From an uncultured Bacteroidales bacterium (GTDB lineage: Bacteria > Bacteroidota > Bacteroidia > Bacteroidales > F082), in contig CAMYYD010000007.1 in NCBI GenBank assembly GCA_947303395.1, positions 107,993 through 171,992 on the forward strand: 64,000 nt of DNA. Reading direction: 5' to 3'. Under the pieces are notes generated by a model. That model did not search any database. It was not told where the DNA came from and worked only from the letters and a program-made list of their open reading frames with translations. Position 1 is the stretch's first letter. Each line of letters begins with the position of its first letter. Below are positions 1 to 7,240 of this stretch, in pieces. A program made the position numbers and the translations under genes.

Positions 1-1
1 T

Positions 2-502
2 TATGTCGACGATGAGGCTATGCAAAACGACAATCTAGAGGTTGGCGCTTTTGTTAACGGTGAAAACCGTGGCAGCGCGCATCTCACTTACTTCCCTCCG
101 CTCAACCGCTACTGCGCACTCATTACAGTGGCCGGACAGAAAGGCGATAAGGTTGAGTTTGGCCTTGTCGATGCCGAAAACAACAAGATGAGTTTGGAAT
201 GCTCCGATAACGTTATGTTTGAAGCCGATGCCATGATAGGCAGCCTCGACAAACCTTTCGAAACTCATTTTGCTGAGATGAAAGATATTAATAAGGAGAA
301 CATCTTCGTTTATCCTAACCCGATGGACCGCAACTCCACATTCTCGGTTGAAGTTCCTTACGGCGAGACGATAACTGAGATTATGGTGACCAATACCCTC
401 GGTAAAACAATGCACAAGGAACACCTGACACCTGGCACATATATTATTAAGGTGTCGTGCCAATCAGGCAGTGTTTATTATGGTAAACTGATTGTAAAAT
501 AA
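2..502 (+). CDS. T9SS-secreted protein, C-terminal fragment (5' end outside window)
   Basis: The reading frame is open from the first bases of the window, so this is the 3' end of a longer gene; the ATG at 20 is internal. The roughly 90 N-terminal residues seen here (LEVGAF, LNRYCALITVAG, IGSLDKPFE) are clearly paralogous to the same module near the end of the 1165-aa protein that follows. The last ~65 residues start with VYPNPMDRN and finish with YYGKLIVK, the layout of a type A T9SS sorting domain (beta-sandwich recognised by the PorU/PorV machinery and cleaved at the cell surface). The mature function lies in the missing N-terminal part and cannot be read. It sits 88 bp ahead of the next cargo gene on the same strand. 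Confidence 0.85.
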   Translation, partial: YVDDEAMQNDNLEVGAFVNGENRGSAHLTYFPPLNRYCALITVAGQKGDKVEFGLVDAENNKMSLECSDNVMFEADAMIGSLDKPFETHFAEMKDINKENIFVYPNPMDRNSTFSVEVPYGETITEIMVTNTLGKTMHKEHLTPGTYIIKVSCQSGSVYYGKLIVK

Positions 503-541
503 TAAATTATAAAAAACAGGGTGCCGTATCGAAATTAATTG

Positions 542-549
542 TAATTTTG
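542..549 (+). promoter_or_regulatory. Bacteroidota -7 box (TAATTTTG)
   Basis: TAATTTTG fits the -7 consensus TAnnTTTG, about 42 bp before the start codon at 591. No clear -33 TTG lies at the expected distance. It would start a transcript covering the three T9SS-island genes downstream. Confidence 0.45.
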
Positions 550-590
550 CAGCCCCAAATAAAATAGGAATAATTAAAAAATTAAATACT

Positions 591-3500
591 ATGAAAAAAA
601 CTTTATTATTATTGTTATTTGCAGTTTTTGCAATGGGTTTTTCAGCTAATGCATGTGAAATCAAATTTTACTTGCATGATGCCTATGGTGCTGGATGGAA
701 TACAAATCAAATCAAAGTTGATTACATAAATAATTCTATTGTTCAAACAGAGAATATGACTATTTTAGATGGTAACCAGGCAATGTATACTATAGATGTT
801 GATGATGGCAGTACGATTAGTATTGATTGGATTCTAAATTACAATGATGGTGTGTCAAGATCTTTTTCGATAAAGTTTACTAATGGAATAAGAATCTATG
901 AAAGTCCTGTGTTGGAAAATGGATATCATTATGAGTTTGTTTTAAATTGCTCTGATGCAACAAAACAACGTAGTATAACAGTTAATCCCAATCCATTAGA
1001 TGGTGGTAATGTTAGTGGCTCTGGCAATTATGAGCCAATGACTTCAGTAACAGTTTCTGCTACACCAAATGATGGATTTCTTTTCAATAATTGGTCCATA
1101 GACGATGAGATTACTGCGACTACTTTATCATATACTTTTGATGTAGATTATGATTATAATATCATAGGTAATTTCTTTGAGTATAATGGTTTGTATGTTG
1201 GAAACGATGAGAACTCCAATGTTAATATTCCTTTAAATTCAAGTAAAAAGCATTCAGTGTCACAACAGATTTATACACGTTCTGGTGATGGACTTACTGC
1301 TGGAGTAATTAATAGTATTGCAGTTTATAATAATGGCACTGAAAAAACTCGTAATATTGATGTTTATATGGTTAATATTGGTAGTAAAGAATCATTTGAT
1401 GGCACTAAAGATTGGATATCATTAACAGCAGATGATAAAGTGTTTAGTGGTATTGTTTCTTTACCCCAAGGTCAGTGGACTACAATAGCTTTTAATGTTG
1501 GAGAAAATGCATTTACATTAAATGATAATAACAATCTTGCTTTAGTTATTCATGACCATACTGCAACAGGTTCAGCTGGTTGTGAGTTTAGAGTGTTTCC
1601 TGCAAACAATGATGCTAATCAAACTTTATATTATTTGTCGTCTTTATCAAGTATAAATCCATTGAGTTTAAGCAGTAAGACAGGTACTTTGTTGGCATCA
1701 AAGAATCAAATTGTATTCGGCTATAGCTCAATGTCTTGTACTGTTACTGCAACTTCTCATAATACTACTTATGGAACTGTTACTGGTGGTGGAACTTATA
1801 CTAGTGGCGAAACATGCACTTTAACAGCAACTGCCGCTACAGGCTATGAGTTCAAATGCTGGAAAGAAGCTAATACAATAGTATCAACAGACGCTGAATA
1901 TACATTTACAGTTGAAGGCGACAGAACTTTGACCGCTTATTTCGGTACGCACTGGACTCCAATAGAAGGTAATCAGACTACAGCTACGGTTAAAGGTGTC
2001 GTGTCAATTAACGGACAGCAGCAAGTCAATCCAGACAATGTTCTTGAAGTTGGCGCATTCTGTGGTGATGAATGCCGCGCAGTTACAAGACCACAATATT
2101 TCCCGCCAACCCAAGAATATGTGGTGCAGATGTCTGTAAGAAGTAATGTGCTTTCAGGTGAAACAATTACTTTCCGTCTCTATAATTATGCGACAATGGA
2201 AGAGTATGATATCTGTCCAAACACGATAGAGTATGTTGCGGAAGCAGTTTATGGTGGTATGGGTAATTGGTTCCAATTCGCTTTCTATACCGAATTGGAT
2301 ATCACAACAAGTGTAAATCCTGAAAATGCAGGAATAGTAACCGGTGCAGGCTCATATTTATATGGTACACAGGCAACAATCACTGCTACTCCAAATGAGG
2401 GCTATGTATTTGTAAACTGGACTAAGAACAATGTGGAAGTTTCAACCAACCCATCATATACATTCACTGTTGAAGAGGCTGCTGAATATGTCGCTAATTT
2501 CAATATTGTGATTTCAGCTACAGCAAACCCGACTGCAGGCGGTACAGTAACAGGTGCAGGTAACTATGCCTATGGTACCACATGCCAATTGGTTGCTACA
2601 AACAACAGCGGATATGAGTTTGTAAACTGGACAAAAGGCGGAGTGGAGGTTTCAACCGAACCGAGCTATAGCTTTACAGTTGAAGCTCCAGGCGCTTATG
2701 TCGCTAACTTTAATCCAATCGAGTTCGAAATCAATGCAATAGTAAATCCGGCCGAAGCAGGTACCGTTTCAGGTGCAGGAATGTATATGGTTGGCACTAA
2801 TTGCACATTGACAGCTACTGCAAATCCAGGATATGAGTTTGTAAACTGGACAAAAGACAATGTCGAGGTTTCAACAAATGCATCACTCAGCTTCACAGTT
2901 GAAGGTGCCGCTACATATTATGCCAATTTTACAGGCAAACAGGTTACACAACTTGTAAATGGTTGGAACTGGTGGTCAACAGCAATTGAAACCGACAACA
3001 ATAGCTTGACAGTGCTTGAGGAAACTCTCGGTCATAATGGATTGACTATTAAATCACAAGATTTAGCTACAGAAAACTATTATCAGGATTTAGGTTATGA
3101 TTATTGGTGGGGCGCTTTGACGATGTTAAATAACGAGAGCAACTATCTGATTCAAACAAATGCTGCATGTGAAGTTGTGATGACTGGCGAATATGTTGAT
3201 CCGGCCGAGCATCCGATAACAATTGTGCCGAACTGGTCATGGATTGGATATCCTGTCAATGCTACACAGGAAGTTGCAGATGCTATTAGCAATACATTTG
3301 TTCCTGCCGATGGTGATATGATCAAATCACAGGGAGCTTCAATAACATATTATGACGGATATGGATGGTGGACATCTGAGGTGATTAACATGATACCTGG
3401 TAAAGGATACAAATACCAGTCAAATGCATCGGAAAACAAGTCATTGACGTTTGTTAATAACGGAAACAGCAATAGCAAGTCAGGTAGTATCGATAATCAC

Positions 3501-4088
3501 TATTGGAAGAGCAACCCATACGCTTATGCCGACAATATGGTGATTTTCGCTACTGCAATTGTGGCCAATGAAGAGCAGCATGATGCCGACCTTGAACTCG
3601 GCGCATTTGTTGATGGCGTTTGCCGTGGTAGAACTCACATGAGATATTTCGAACCTCTCAACCGTTATCTCGCTTTGATGACTGTGTCGGGTGAGGAAGG
3701 CGATGTAATTGAATTTGGTCTTGTTAATGCCAATAGTAATCTTATCAGCCTCGATTGTTCTGATAATGTAGTGTTCGAAAGCGATGCTATTATCGGTAGC
3801 TTGGATGAGCCGTTTGAGGTTCACTTCTCGGCAATGCAGGAGTTCAGCAGAAGCCAGCTCGAAATGTTCCCTAACCCAGTAAGCCGTAACGAAACAGTTA
3901 CATTCAACTTGCCAGACGATGAAATGGTTAAGGAAGTTGTTGTGACAAATGCAGTGGGCGCAGTTGTAAAGCATAATGCTTCATCGCTCACAATGATTGG
4001 CGAGGGAATGCCAATGTCGGGAGTTTACATGGTGAAAGTTATCTGTAACTCTGGCAATGTTTATACTGGCAAACTTATTGTGAAATAA
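591..4088 (+). CDS. Large T9SS-secreted protein with five InlB-type B-repeats
   Basis: Secreted surface or released protein of 1165 aa; substrate unknown. A lysine-led hydrophobic signal peptide ends at about residue 21 (SANA/CEIK). Residues ~22-110 hold a YGAGWN-containing module often seen at the N-terminus of Bacteroidota secreted proteins. Divergent InlB B-repeats (pattern GxVxGxGxY..G...TLTATxxxGYEFxxWT....VSTxxxYTFTVE....ANF) occur at about residues 127-195, 383-452, 571-638, 641-707 and 714-780. A Trp-rich segment (GWNWWST, DYWWGALT) follows at ~785-960, then a module shared with the upstream fragment, then a type A sorting domain (MFPNPVSRN to YTGKLIVK). The first ~450 codons look more A+T-rich than the rest, as if a foreign N-terminus had been joined to the family's own repeat and sorting modules. 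Such repeats are known as adhesin stalks; binding is inferred only. Confidence 0.9.
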   Translation: MKKTLLLLLFAVFAMGFSANACEIKFYLHDAYGAGWNTNQIKVDYINNSIVQTENMTILDGNQAMYTIDVDDGSTISIDWILNYNDGVSRSFSIKFTNGIRIYESPVLENGYHYEFVLNCSDATKQRSITVNPNPLDGGNVSGSGNYEPMTSVTVSATPNDGFLFNNWSIDDEITATTLSYTFDVDYDYNIIGNFFEYNGLYVGNDENSNVNIPLNSSKKHSVSQQIYTRSGDGLTAGVINSIAVYNNGTEKTRNIDVYMVNIGSKESFDGTKDWISLTADDKVFSGIVSLPQGQWTTIAFNVGENAFTLNDNNNLALVIHDHTATGSAGCEFRVFPANNDANQTLYYLSSLSSINPLSLSSKTGTLLASKNQIVFGYSSMSCTVTATSHNTTYGTVTGGGTYTSGETCTLTATAATGYEFKCWKEANTIVSTDAEYTFTVEGDRTLTAYFGTHWTPIEGNQTTATVKGVVSINGQQQVNPDNVLEVGAFCGDECRAVTRPQYFPPTQEYVVQMSVRSNVLSGETITFRLYNYATMEEYDICPNTIEYVAEAVYGGMGNWFQFAFYTELDITTSVNPENAGIVTGAGSYLYGTQATITATPNEGYVFVNWTKNNVEVSTNPSYTFTVEEAAEYVANFNIVISATANPTAGGTVTGAGNYAYGTTCQLVATNNSGYEFVNWTKGGVEVSTEPSYSFTVEAPGAYVANFNPIEFEINAIVNPAEAGTVSGAGMYMVGTNCTLTATANPGYEFVNWTKDNVEVSTNASLSFTVEGAATYYANFTGKQVTQLVNGWNWWSTAIETDNNSLTVLEETLGHNGLTIKSQDLATENYYQDLGYDYWWGALTMLNNESNYLIQTNAACEVVMTGEYVDPAEHPITIVPNWSWIGYPVNATQEVADAISNTFVPADGDMIKSQGASITYYDGYGWWTSEVINMIPGKGYKYQSNASENKSLTFVNNGNSNSKSGSIDNHYWKSNPYAYADNMVIFATAIVANEEQHDADLELGAFVDGVCRGRTHMRYFEPLNRYLALMTVSGEEGDVIEFGLVNANSNLISLDCSDNVVFESDAIIGSLDEPFEVHFSAMQEFSRSQLEMFPNPVSRNETVTFNLPDDEMVKEVVVTNAVGAVVKHNASSLTMIGEGMPMSGVYMVKVICNSGNVYTGKLIVK
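2301..2930 (+). repeat. Three tandem InlB B-repeat coding units (~210 bp each)
   Basis: Units at about 2301-2503, 2511-2712 and 2730-2930 encode near-identical ~67-residue repeats. DNA identity is high in the core: the segment coding for GYEFVNWTK is nearly the same around 2610-2638 and 2829-2857. This points to recent in-gene duplication and makes the locus prone to copy-number change. Confidence 0.8.
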
Positions 4089-4101
4089 ATTAGATACAAA
4101 A

Positions 4102-5607
4102 ATGAGAAGATTTCTAATAACATCGTTTATATGCGTATGTTTTGTGCTCAATGCATTAGCTCAATCTAAGATAACGATTGATGAGAATGAGTTTGATACA
4201 CCTTATACATTGGAAACTAATATTTCTGCTACAACAGTTACAATTCCTAGTGATTGTCAATTGACAATACCAAATGGAAAAGTTTTAACAGTTACTGGTA
4301 CACTAACTAGTCAAGATGTTAATTGTTTGATTATTGAAGAAGGTGGACAGTTGGTATATGTTGGTAATAATACAGTAAAGGCTACTGTTAATAAACATAT
4401 TGATGCTTTTGCAGGTTATAAATGGTATACTATATCAACTCCGATGGTGGAACCGAGTATTATACATAGTGCATTATGTCCTAATGATGACTCACATTAT
4501 GATTTATATCAATACATTGAACCGGGACAAGGCTGGGTGGAATCTTTATCTGTTGATCCTGAATTTGACGAACAATTAGGAATGGGATATCTGTATGCTA
4601 ATACCGTTAACGATGTTTATCGTTTTGAGGGTGAATTGAACACACAATCTAATCAGAGTATTATTGTAACATATACTGGTGATGTAGAATTAAAAGGTTT
4701 TAATCTTATTGGTAATCCTTATCCTCATGATATATACATGGGTAGGTATAATACATCTGCGGGGTATAGAAATTGTGCTATTTATCACGACAAAGTATTG
4801 CCATATTATTATAGTATCAATGGTAGCGGTAGTTGGATTAGTTATGAATTTACGGATGCTATAAAGCCCTGTCAAGGTGTATTGATAAAATTAACTGACA
4901 ATACGGATGATGGTTATTTGCGTATTGATAATACTGATCATAATCCAGATTTTTATTCACAATCAACTGCTAACAGGATTTTTGAACCAAAACTTATTAT
5001 GACGGTTTCAGGTAATAGTGGAAAAGATAAAATTATTGTTCATTTAAGCGATGGTATAGGTTTGGATAAAATAGATCATATATCAGAAAATGCTCCGTAT
5101 ATGTGTGTCAATTACGATAATAAAGACTATGCAATAGTTCATGTAGGTAGTGATTGTAGTACATCGGATATTATTTTTAGAAATAATCAGACAGGTTTCT
5201 TTACATTAAATGTGGAGGAAGGTTTGTCAGATTTCAGTTATCTGCATCTTATTGATAATATTACTGGAGATGATATTGATTTGTTGATGGAACCTAGTTA
5301 TAAGTTTGCAGCCAATGGTAACGAATACGAATCACGCTTTAAATTAGTTTTCGCTCCTAATTCAAATGATGGTATTGATAATACAATCTTTGCATATATT
5401 TCAAATAACGATATCATAATTTCAGGAGTTAAAGAGAAAGCTACATTACAGGTTTATGATATTACGGGTCGTATAATTAGCTCTGATATTATTTCTGGCA
5501 CAGAAGGCAGTGTTTGTCGTGTCTCTAAACCAAATGTAACAGGTGTTTATGTGTTACGTCTAATTGAAAGTAATAATGTGAACACACAAAAAATAGTTGT
5601 TGAATAA
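4102..5607 (+). CDS. T9SS-secreted protein of unknown function
   Basis: 501 aa. The signal peptide ends at about residue 21 (NALAQ/SK). Residues ~25-95 look like a short beta-helix or carbohydrate-type sheet (TVTIPSDCQLTIPNGKVLTV, TGTLTSQD), a common start of Bacteroidales surface proteins that also contain the later WYTISTPM and GFNLIGNPYP motifs. The final ~75 residues (IDNTIFAYISNNDIIISGV, LQVYDITGRI, GVYVLRLIES, TQKIVVE) are a type A T9SS sorting domain. The gene starts 13 bp after the 1165-aa gene and its stop codon shares one base with a possible upstream start of the next gene, so the three form one transcription unit. The base composition is noticeably A+T-rich. No enzymatic motif is recognised. 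Confidence 0.85.
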   Translation: MRRFLITSFICVCFVLNALAQSKITIDENEFDTPYTLETNISATTVTIPSDCQLTIPNGKVLTVTGTLTSQDVNCLIIEEGGQLVYVGNNTVKATVNKHIDAFAGYKWYTISTPMVEPSIIHSALCPNDDSHYDLYQYIEPGQGWVESLSVDPEFDEQLGMGYLYANTVNDVYRFEGELNTQSNQSIIVTYTGDVELKGFNLIGNPYPHDIYMGRYNTSAGYRNCAIYHDKVLPYYYSINGSGSWISYEFTDAIKPCQGVLIKLTDNTDDGYLRIDNTDHNPDFYSQSTANRIFEPKLIMTVSGNSGKDKIIVHLSDGIGLDKIDHISENAPYMCVNYDNKDYAIVHVGSDCSTSDIIFRNNQTGFFTLNVEEGLSDFSYLHLIDNITGDDIDLLMEPSYKFAANGNEYESRFKLVFAPNSNDGIDNTIFAYISNNDIIISGVKEKATLQVYDITGRIISSDIISGTEGSVCRVSKPNVTGVYVLRLIESNNVNTQKIVVE

Positions 5608-5621
5608 TGAAAGATAGGGTC

Positions 5622-5888
5622 ATGAAAAAGATATTATTATTAATTGGCGTATTTATAATAGCATTAAGTGTCAATGCTCAAAGTGATGGCTTCTTTAAAA
5701 GTACTTACAATGATAACGTATACAATAGAATTGGATCAGAAGTACCTACCGGAGGTCTCCCATCATTGCCTGATTTTAATGGAGAGCTAGTACAGGAAGC
5801 TGAAGCTCCTCTCGGCACTGGCATCTTCCTTCTCACCGCTCTTGGAGCCGGTTATGCTATCTCAAAACGCCGCAAGGAAGAGAGATAA
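5622..5888 (+). CDS. Small exported protein with C-terminal membrane tail and KRRK end
   Basis: 88 aa from the ATG at 5622. An alternative ATG at 5607 overlaps the previous stop codon, but the one at 5622 places the signal peptide (MKKILLLIGVFIIALSVNAQ) at the N-terminus and is preferred. After cleavage the ~68-residue protein has a polar middle (DGFFKSTYNDNVYNRIG, GGLPSLPDFNGEL) and ends with EAPLGTG, a single hydrophobic stretch (IFLLTALGAGYAI) and a basic SKRRKEER tail. The order short motif, membrane helix, arginine/lysine cluster resembles C-terminal sorting tails in general, although no known sortase motif is present. I know of similar PxGxG...GAGYAxxRRK tails in other Bacteroidales small proteins next to T9SS cargo, but their function is not established. 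Translational linkage to the 501-aa T9SS protein suggests a joint role. Confidence 0.7.
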   Translation: MKKILLLIGVFIIALSVNAQSDGFFKSTYNDNVYNRIGSEVPTGGLPSLPDFNGELVQEAEAPLGTGIFLLTALGAGYAISKRRKEER

Positions 5889-5889
5889 T

Positions 5890-5919
5890 AGAGTATAGAT
5901 TATAGATAACAGATAATAG
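5890..5919 (+). repeat. Heptanucleotide tandem repeat (AGATAAY type)
   Basis: The sequence directly after the stop of the small tail-anchored gene reads as degenerate seven-base units (TAGATTA TAGATAA CAGATAA TAG). The same unit recurs in the batE-batD gap on the minus strand. Confidence 0.6.
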
Positions 5920-5920
5920 A

Positions 5921-5972
5921 GGCGCTAAGCGATGTGGTGTTTAAAAGCTCCAAATCGCTTGGCGCTTGTTTT
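5921..5972 (+). terminator. Terminator hairpin of the T9SS island
   Basis: GGCGCTAAGCGAT (5921-5933) pairs with ATCGCTTGGCGC (5954-5965) except for a G-U pair and an end mismatch, and is followed by TTGTTTT. It lies 32 bp after the last gene of the island. Confidence 0.6.
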
Positions 5973-5976
5973 AAAA

Positions 5977-6060
5977 CAACAAAAACGGGTTCCACCAAAC
6001 GATGAAACCCGATTTATACGGCACCCGAAGGTTTGATTTCTCAGGGACACAACGGGAATT
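5977..6060 (-). ncRNA. Candidate small RNA (~80 nt), unknown family
   Basis: On the minus strand a full promoter (TTG-N19-TATCTTTG, see next entry) is followed at once by ~75 nt without an open reading frame worth the name and then by a terminator: stem CGGGTT (minus strand, 6011-6006) with AACCCG (5991-5986), 14-nt loop, then five U and a further GUUGUUUU. The transcript would contain UUCGGGUGCCGUAU and the stem-loop. It does not resemble 6S, tmRNA, SRP or RNase P. Promoter and terminator are both seen in the sequence; that the RNA is made is inferred. The alternative is a decayed relic of a larger element. Confidence 0.45.
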
Positions 6061-6066
6061 AGATTG

Positions 6067-6096
6067 CAAAGATACAAAATCTTGTTTAATATGCAA
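6067..6096 (-). promoter_or_regulatory. Promoter of the candidate small RNA
   Basis: Reading the minus strand, TTG (6096-6094), 19-bp spacer, TATCTTTG (6074-6067). This is the same geometry as the rRNA promoter at the end of the window and one of the best promoter matches here. Expected start near 6060. Confidence 0.6.
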
Positions 6097-6424
6097 CTGG
6101 TTTTTTGACAATTTTTATAAGATTCCTCGCTTAGCGCCAGGTTGTCTCAAGTGTACTGGATTGGTTGACAGTTTCCTGAAACAGTTGACATAAACGGTTA
6201 ACGGTAAACGGTAAATTTTAAATGCAACGCATTTTTCCAACATGGTATATATATGATTTATTAATGCAAATCCACGTACAAATGCATTTTACCGTTAACC
6301 GTTAACCATCGCTTCGTGAACGACACGAAGAATCAGGTAGCATTCACGAAGGAATCACGAAGGAATTAGGAAGCGCCCAAAAGAAAAATTTTCAGCAATC
6401 AGCTGCACGAGATAAAATTTTTAT
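6097..6424. other. Gene-free stretch with short repeats
   Basis: I see no credible gene. The stretch holds the TAACGGT-type heptamer inverted repeat (separate entry), a CTTCGTG-AACGA-CACGAAG palindrome near 6312-6330, and a direct repeat of CACGAAGGAAT (two copies, ~6343-6365). Composition is A+T-rich. Confidence 0.6.
6192..6307. repeat. Inverted pair of heptanucleotide repeats (AAACGGT type)
   Basis: The left arm (6192-6215) reads AAACGGT TAACGGT AAACGGT AAA. The right arm (6288-6307) is its near reverse complement, TTTACCGTTAACCGTTAACC. The two arms enclose ~72 bp that also carry ATGCAACGCAT and AATGCATT. The arms could form a long hairpin, but both are also simple seven-base repeats. Confidence 0.65.
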
Positions 6425-6432
6425 TATTTTTG
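6425..6432 (+). promoter_or_regulatory. Bacteroidota -7 box for the 51-aa/GNAT pair
   Basis: TATTTTTG fits TAnnTTTG, 28 bp before the ATG at 6461. No convincing -33 box is seen. Confidence 0.5.
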
Positions 6433-6460
6433 CAGCGCAAACAAATAAAAATTAAAATAT

Positions 6461-6616
6461 ATGCAAACCCCATTTAAAGAAACCCCGATTTTATACGGTA
6501 AAGACGCCCGCCGTTTTTTACAGCGGATGAAGGAGAAACGTACAGAAACGCCAGAACAAAGAGAAAGAAGAATCGCAAACTACGAAATGGCGATGAGAAT
6601 GTTTAAAGACAAATAG
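6461..6616 (+). CDS. 51-aa protein, possible antitoxin partner of the GNAT gene
   Basis: ATG at 6461 to TAG at 6614-6616, highly charged, 51 aa: it opens MQTPFKETPILYGKDARRFL and continues as a basic amphipathic helix with a TPEQRERR patch and an end rich in Met (MAMRMFKDK). It has its own -7 box, and the next gene begins 8 bp after the stop. I recall similar proteins (TPxLxGxDAxxF start) directly before GNAT genes in Bacteroidota. The layout, small charged protein first and acetyltransferase second, matches TacA-TacT-type toxin-antitoxin pairs, but the protein is shorter than TacA and no ribbon-helix-helix fold is obvious, so the antitoxin role is inferred from position only. Confidence 0.65.
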   Translation: MQTPFKETPILYGKDARRFLQRMKEKRTETPEQRERRIANYEMAMRMFKDK

Positions 6617-6624
6617 AATTGTTT

Positions 6625-7185
6625 ATGAAAACCAAAACAAATGAAACCTTAGAAAAGAAGTTTTATATCGAACAATTGAATGACTCCAACAGAGTGGCGT
6701 CGTTCGATTGTGGCGATGCCGATTTAAACGACTTCATTCTTAATCAAGCGCAATTGTTTTATAAGGAAAAACTGGCAGTTAATTATGTTTTAAAAGCCAA
6801 TGAAAACGAAAAAGAAATCGCCGCTTTTTTCAGTTTATCCAACGATAAGATTGCAATCACTGACTTTGAGGATAAAAACAAGTACAACCGTTTCAGCAGG
6901 AGGTTTAATAATCGAAAACGTTTTAAAAGCTATCCTGCAGTGAAAATCGGTCGGCTCGGCGTTTCAAATTCACATAAAGGTGAAAAAATAGGCTCGTTTA
7001 TTATGGATTTTGTCAAAAGCTATTTCATCTTTAATAACAAATCTGGTTGCCGCTTTCTCACTGTCGATGCCTATTATGAAGCGATCCCATTTTATCAGAA
7101 AAACGGCTTCATACCTCTAAATGAAGCGGACGCCCATGATAAAACCAGGCTTCTTTATTTCGATTTAAATGACGTGAGCGATTAA
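6625..7185 (+). CDS. GNAT-family N-acetyltransferase (TacT-like toxin candidate)
   Basis: 186 aa. The ATG at 6625 is preferred over the in-frame TTG at 6619. The N-terminal FDCGDADLNDFIL is the hallmark of the TacT-like branch of GNAT proteins (FDCGxxxLNxFL). The core has KIGRLGVSNSHKGEKIGSFI, matching beta-strand 4 and the acetyl-CoA pyrophosphate loop, although the usual Q/RxxGxG loop is degenerate (KGEKIG). This is followed by CRFLTVDAYYEAIPFYQKNG, the C-terminal GNAT signature with the tyrosine that often acts as general acid. Proven TacT proteins acetylate the amino group of charged tRNAs and are held in check by a partner encoded just upstream; here that would be the 51-aa protein. Whether this one is a toxin or a metabolic acetyltransferase cannot be settled from sequence. 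A terminator for the opposing gene begins inside its stop codon. Confidence 0.8.
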   Translation: MKTKTNETLEKKFYIEQLNDSNRVASFDCGDADLNDFILNQAQLFYKEKLAVNYVLKANENEKEIAAFFSLSNDKIAITDFEDKNKYNRFSRRFNNRKRFKSYPAVKIGRLGVSNSHKGEKIGSFIMDFVKSYFIFNNKSGCRFLTVDAYYEAIPFYQKNGFIPLNEADAHDKTRLLYFDLNDVSD

Positions 7186-7219
7186 AAAATTGGCAGCTGT
7201 AATCTCTTACAACTGCCAA
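7184..7219 (-). terminator. Terminator of the POT transporter gene
   Basis: TTGGCAGCTGTAA (7190-7202) pairs with TTACAACTGCCAA (7207-7219) over 13 bp with one wobble, loop TCTC. On the minus strand the stem is followed by six T (7189-7184), which overlap the GNAT stop codon. The bases after 7219 (CTTCAAA CTTTAAA CTCTAAA) are another heptamer repeat. Confidence 0.8.
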
Positions 7220-7240
7220 CTTCAAACTTTAAACTCTAAA

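Noticed and set aside
2301..2930. Regular ~210-bp repeats, considered as a CRISPR-like or satellite array
   Set aside because: Repeats are coding in one frame and translate into InlB B-repeats; there are no short direct repeats with unique spacers.
591..4088. InlB-type repeats taken as evidence of an internalin-like invasion protein
   Set aside because: InlB B-repeats are widespread in secreted proteins of many phyla and no leucine-rich repeat domain is present.
6002..6193. Open frame of 63 codons on the plus strand
   Set aside because: It is antisense to the candidate small RNA and its promoter, has no family-like sequence, and no promoter.
6192..6307. Inverted AACGGTTAACGG arms, considered as ends of a MITE or insertion sequence
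   Set aside because: No target-site duplication is visible, and the arms are simple heptamer repeats; no transposase is nearby.
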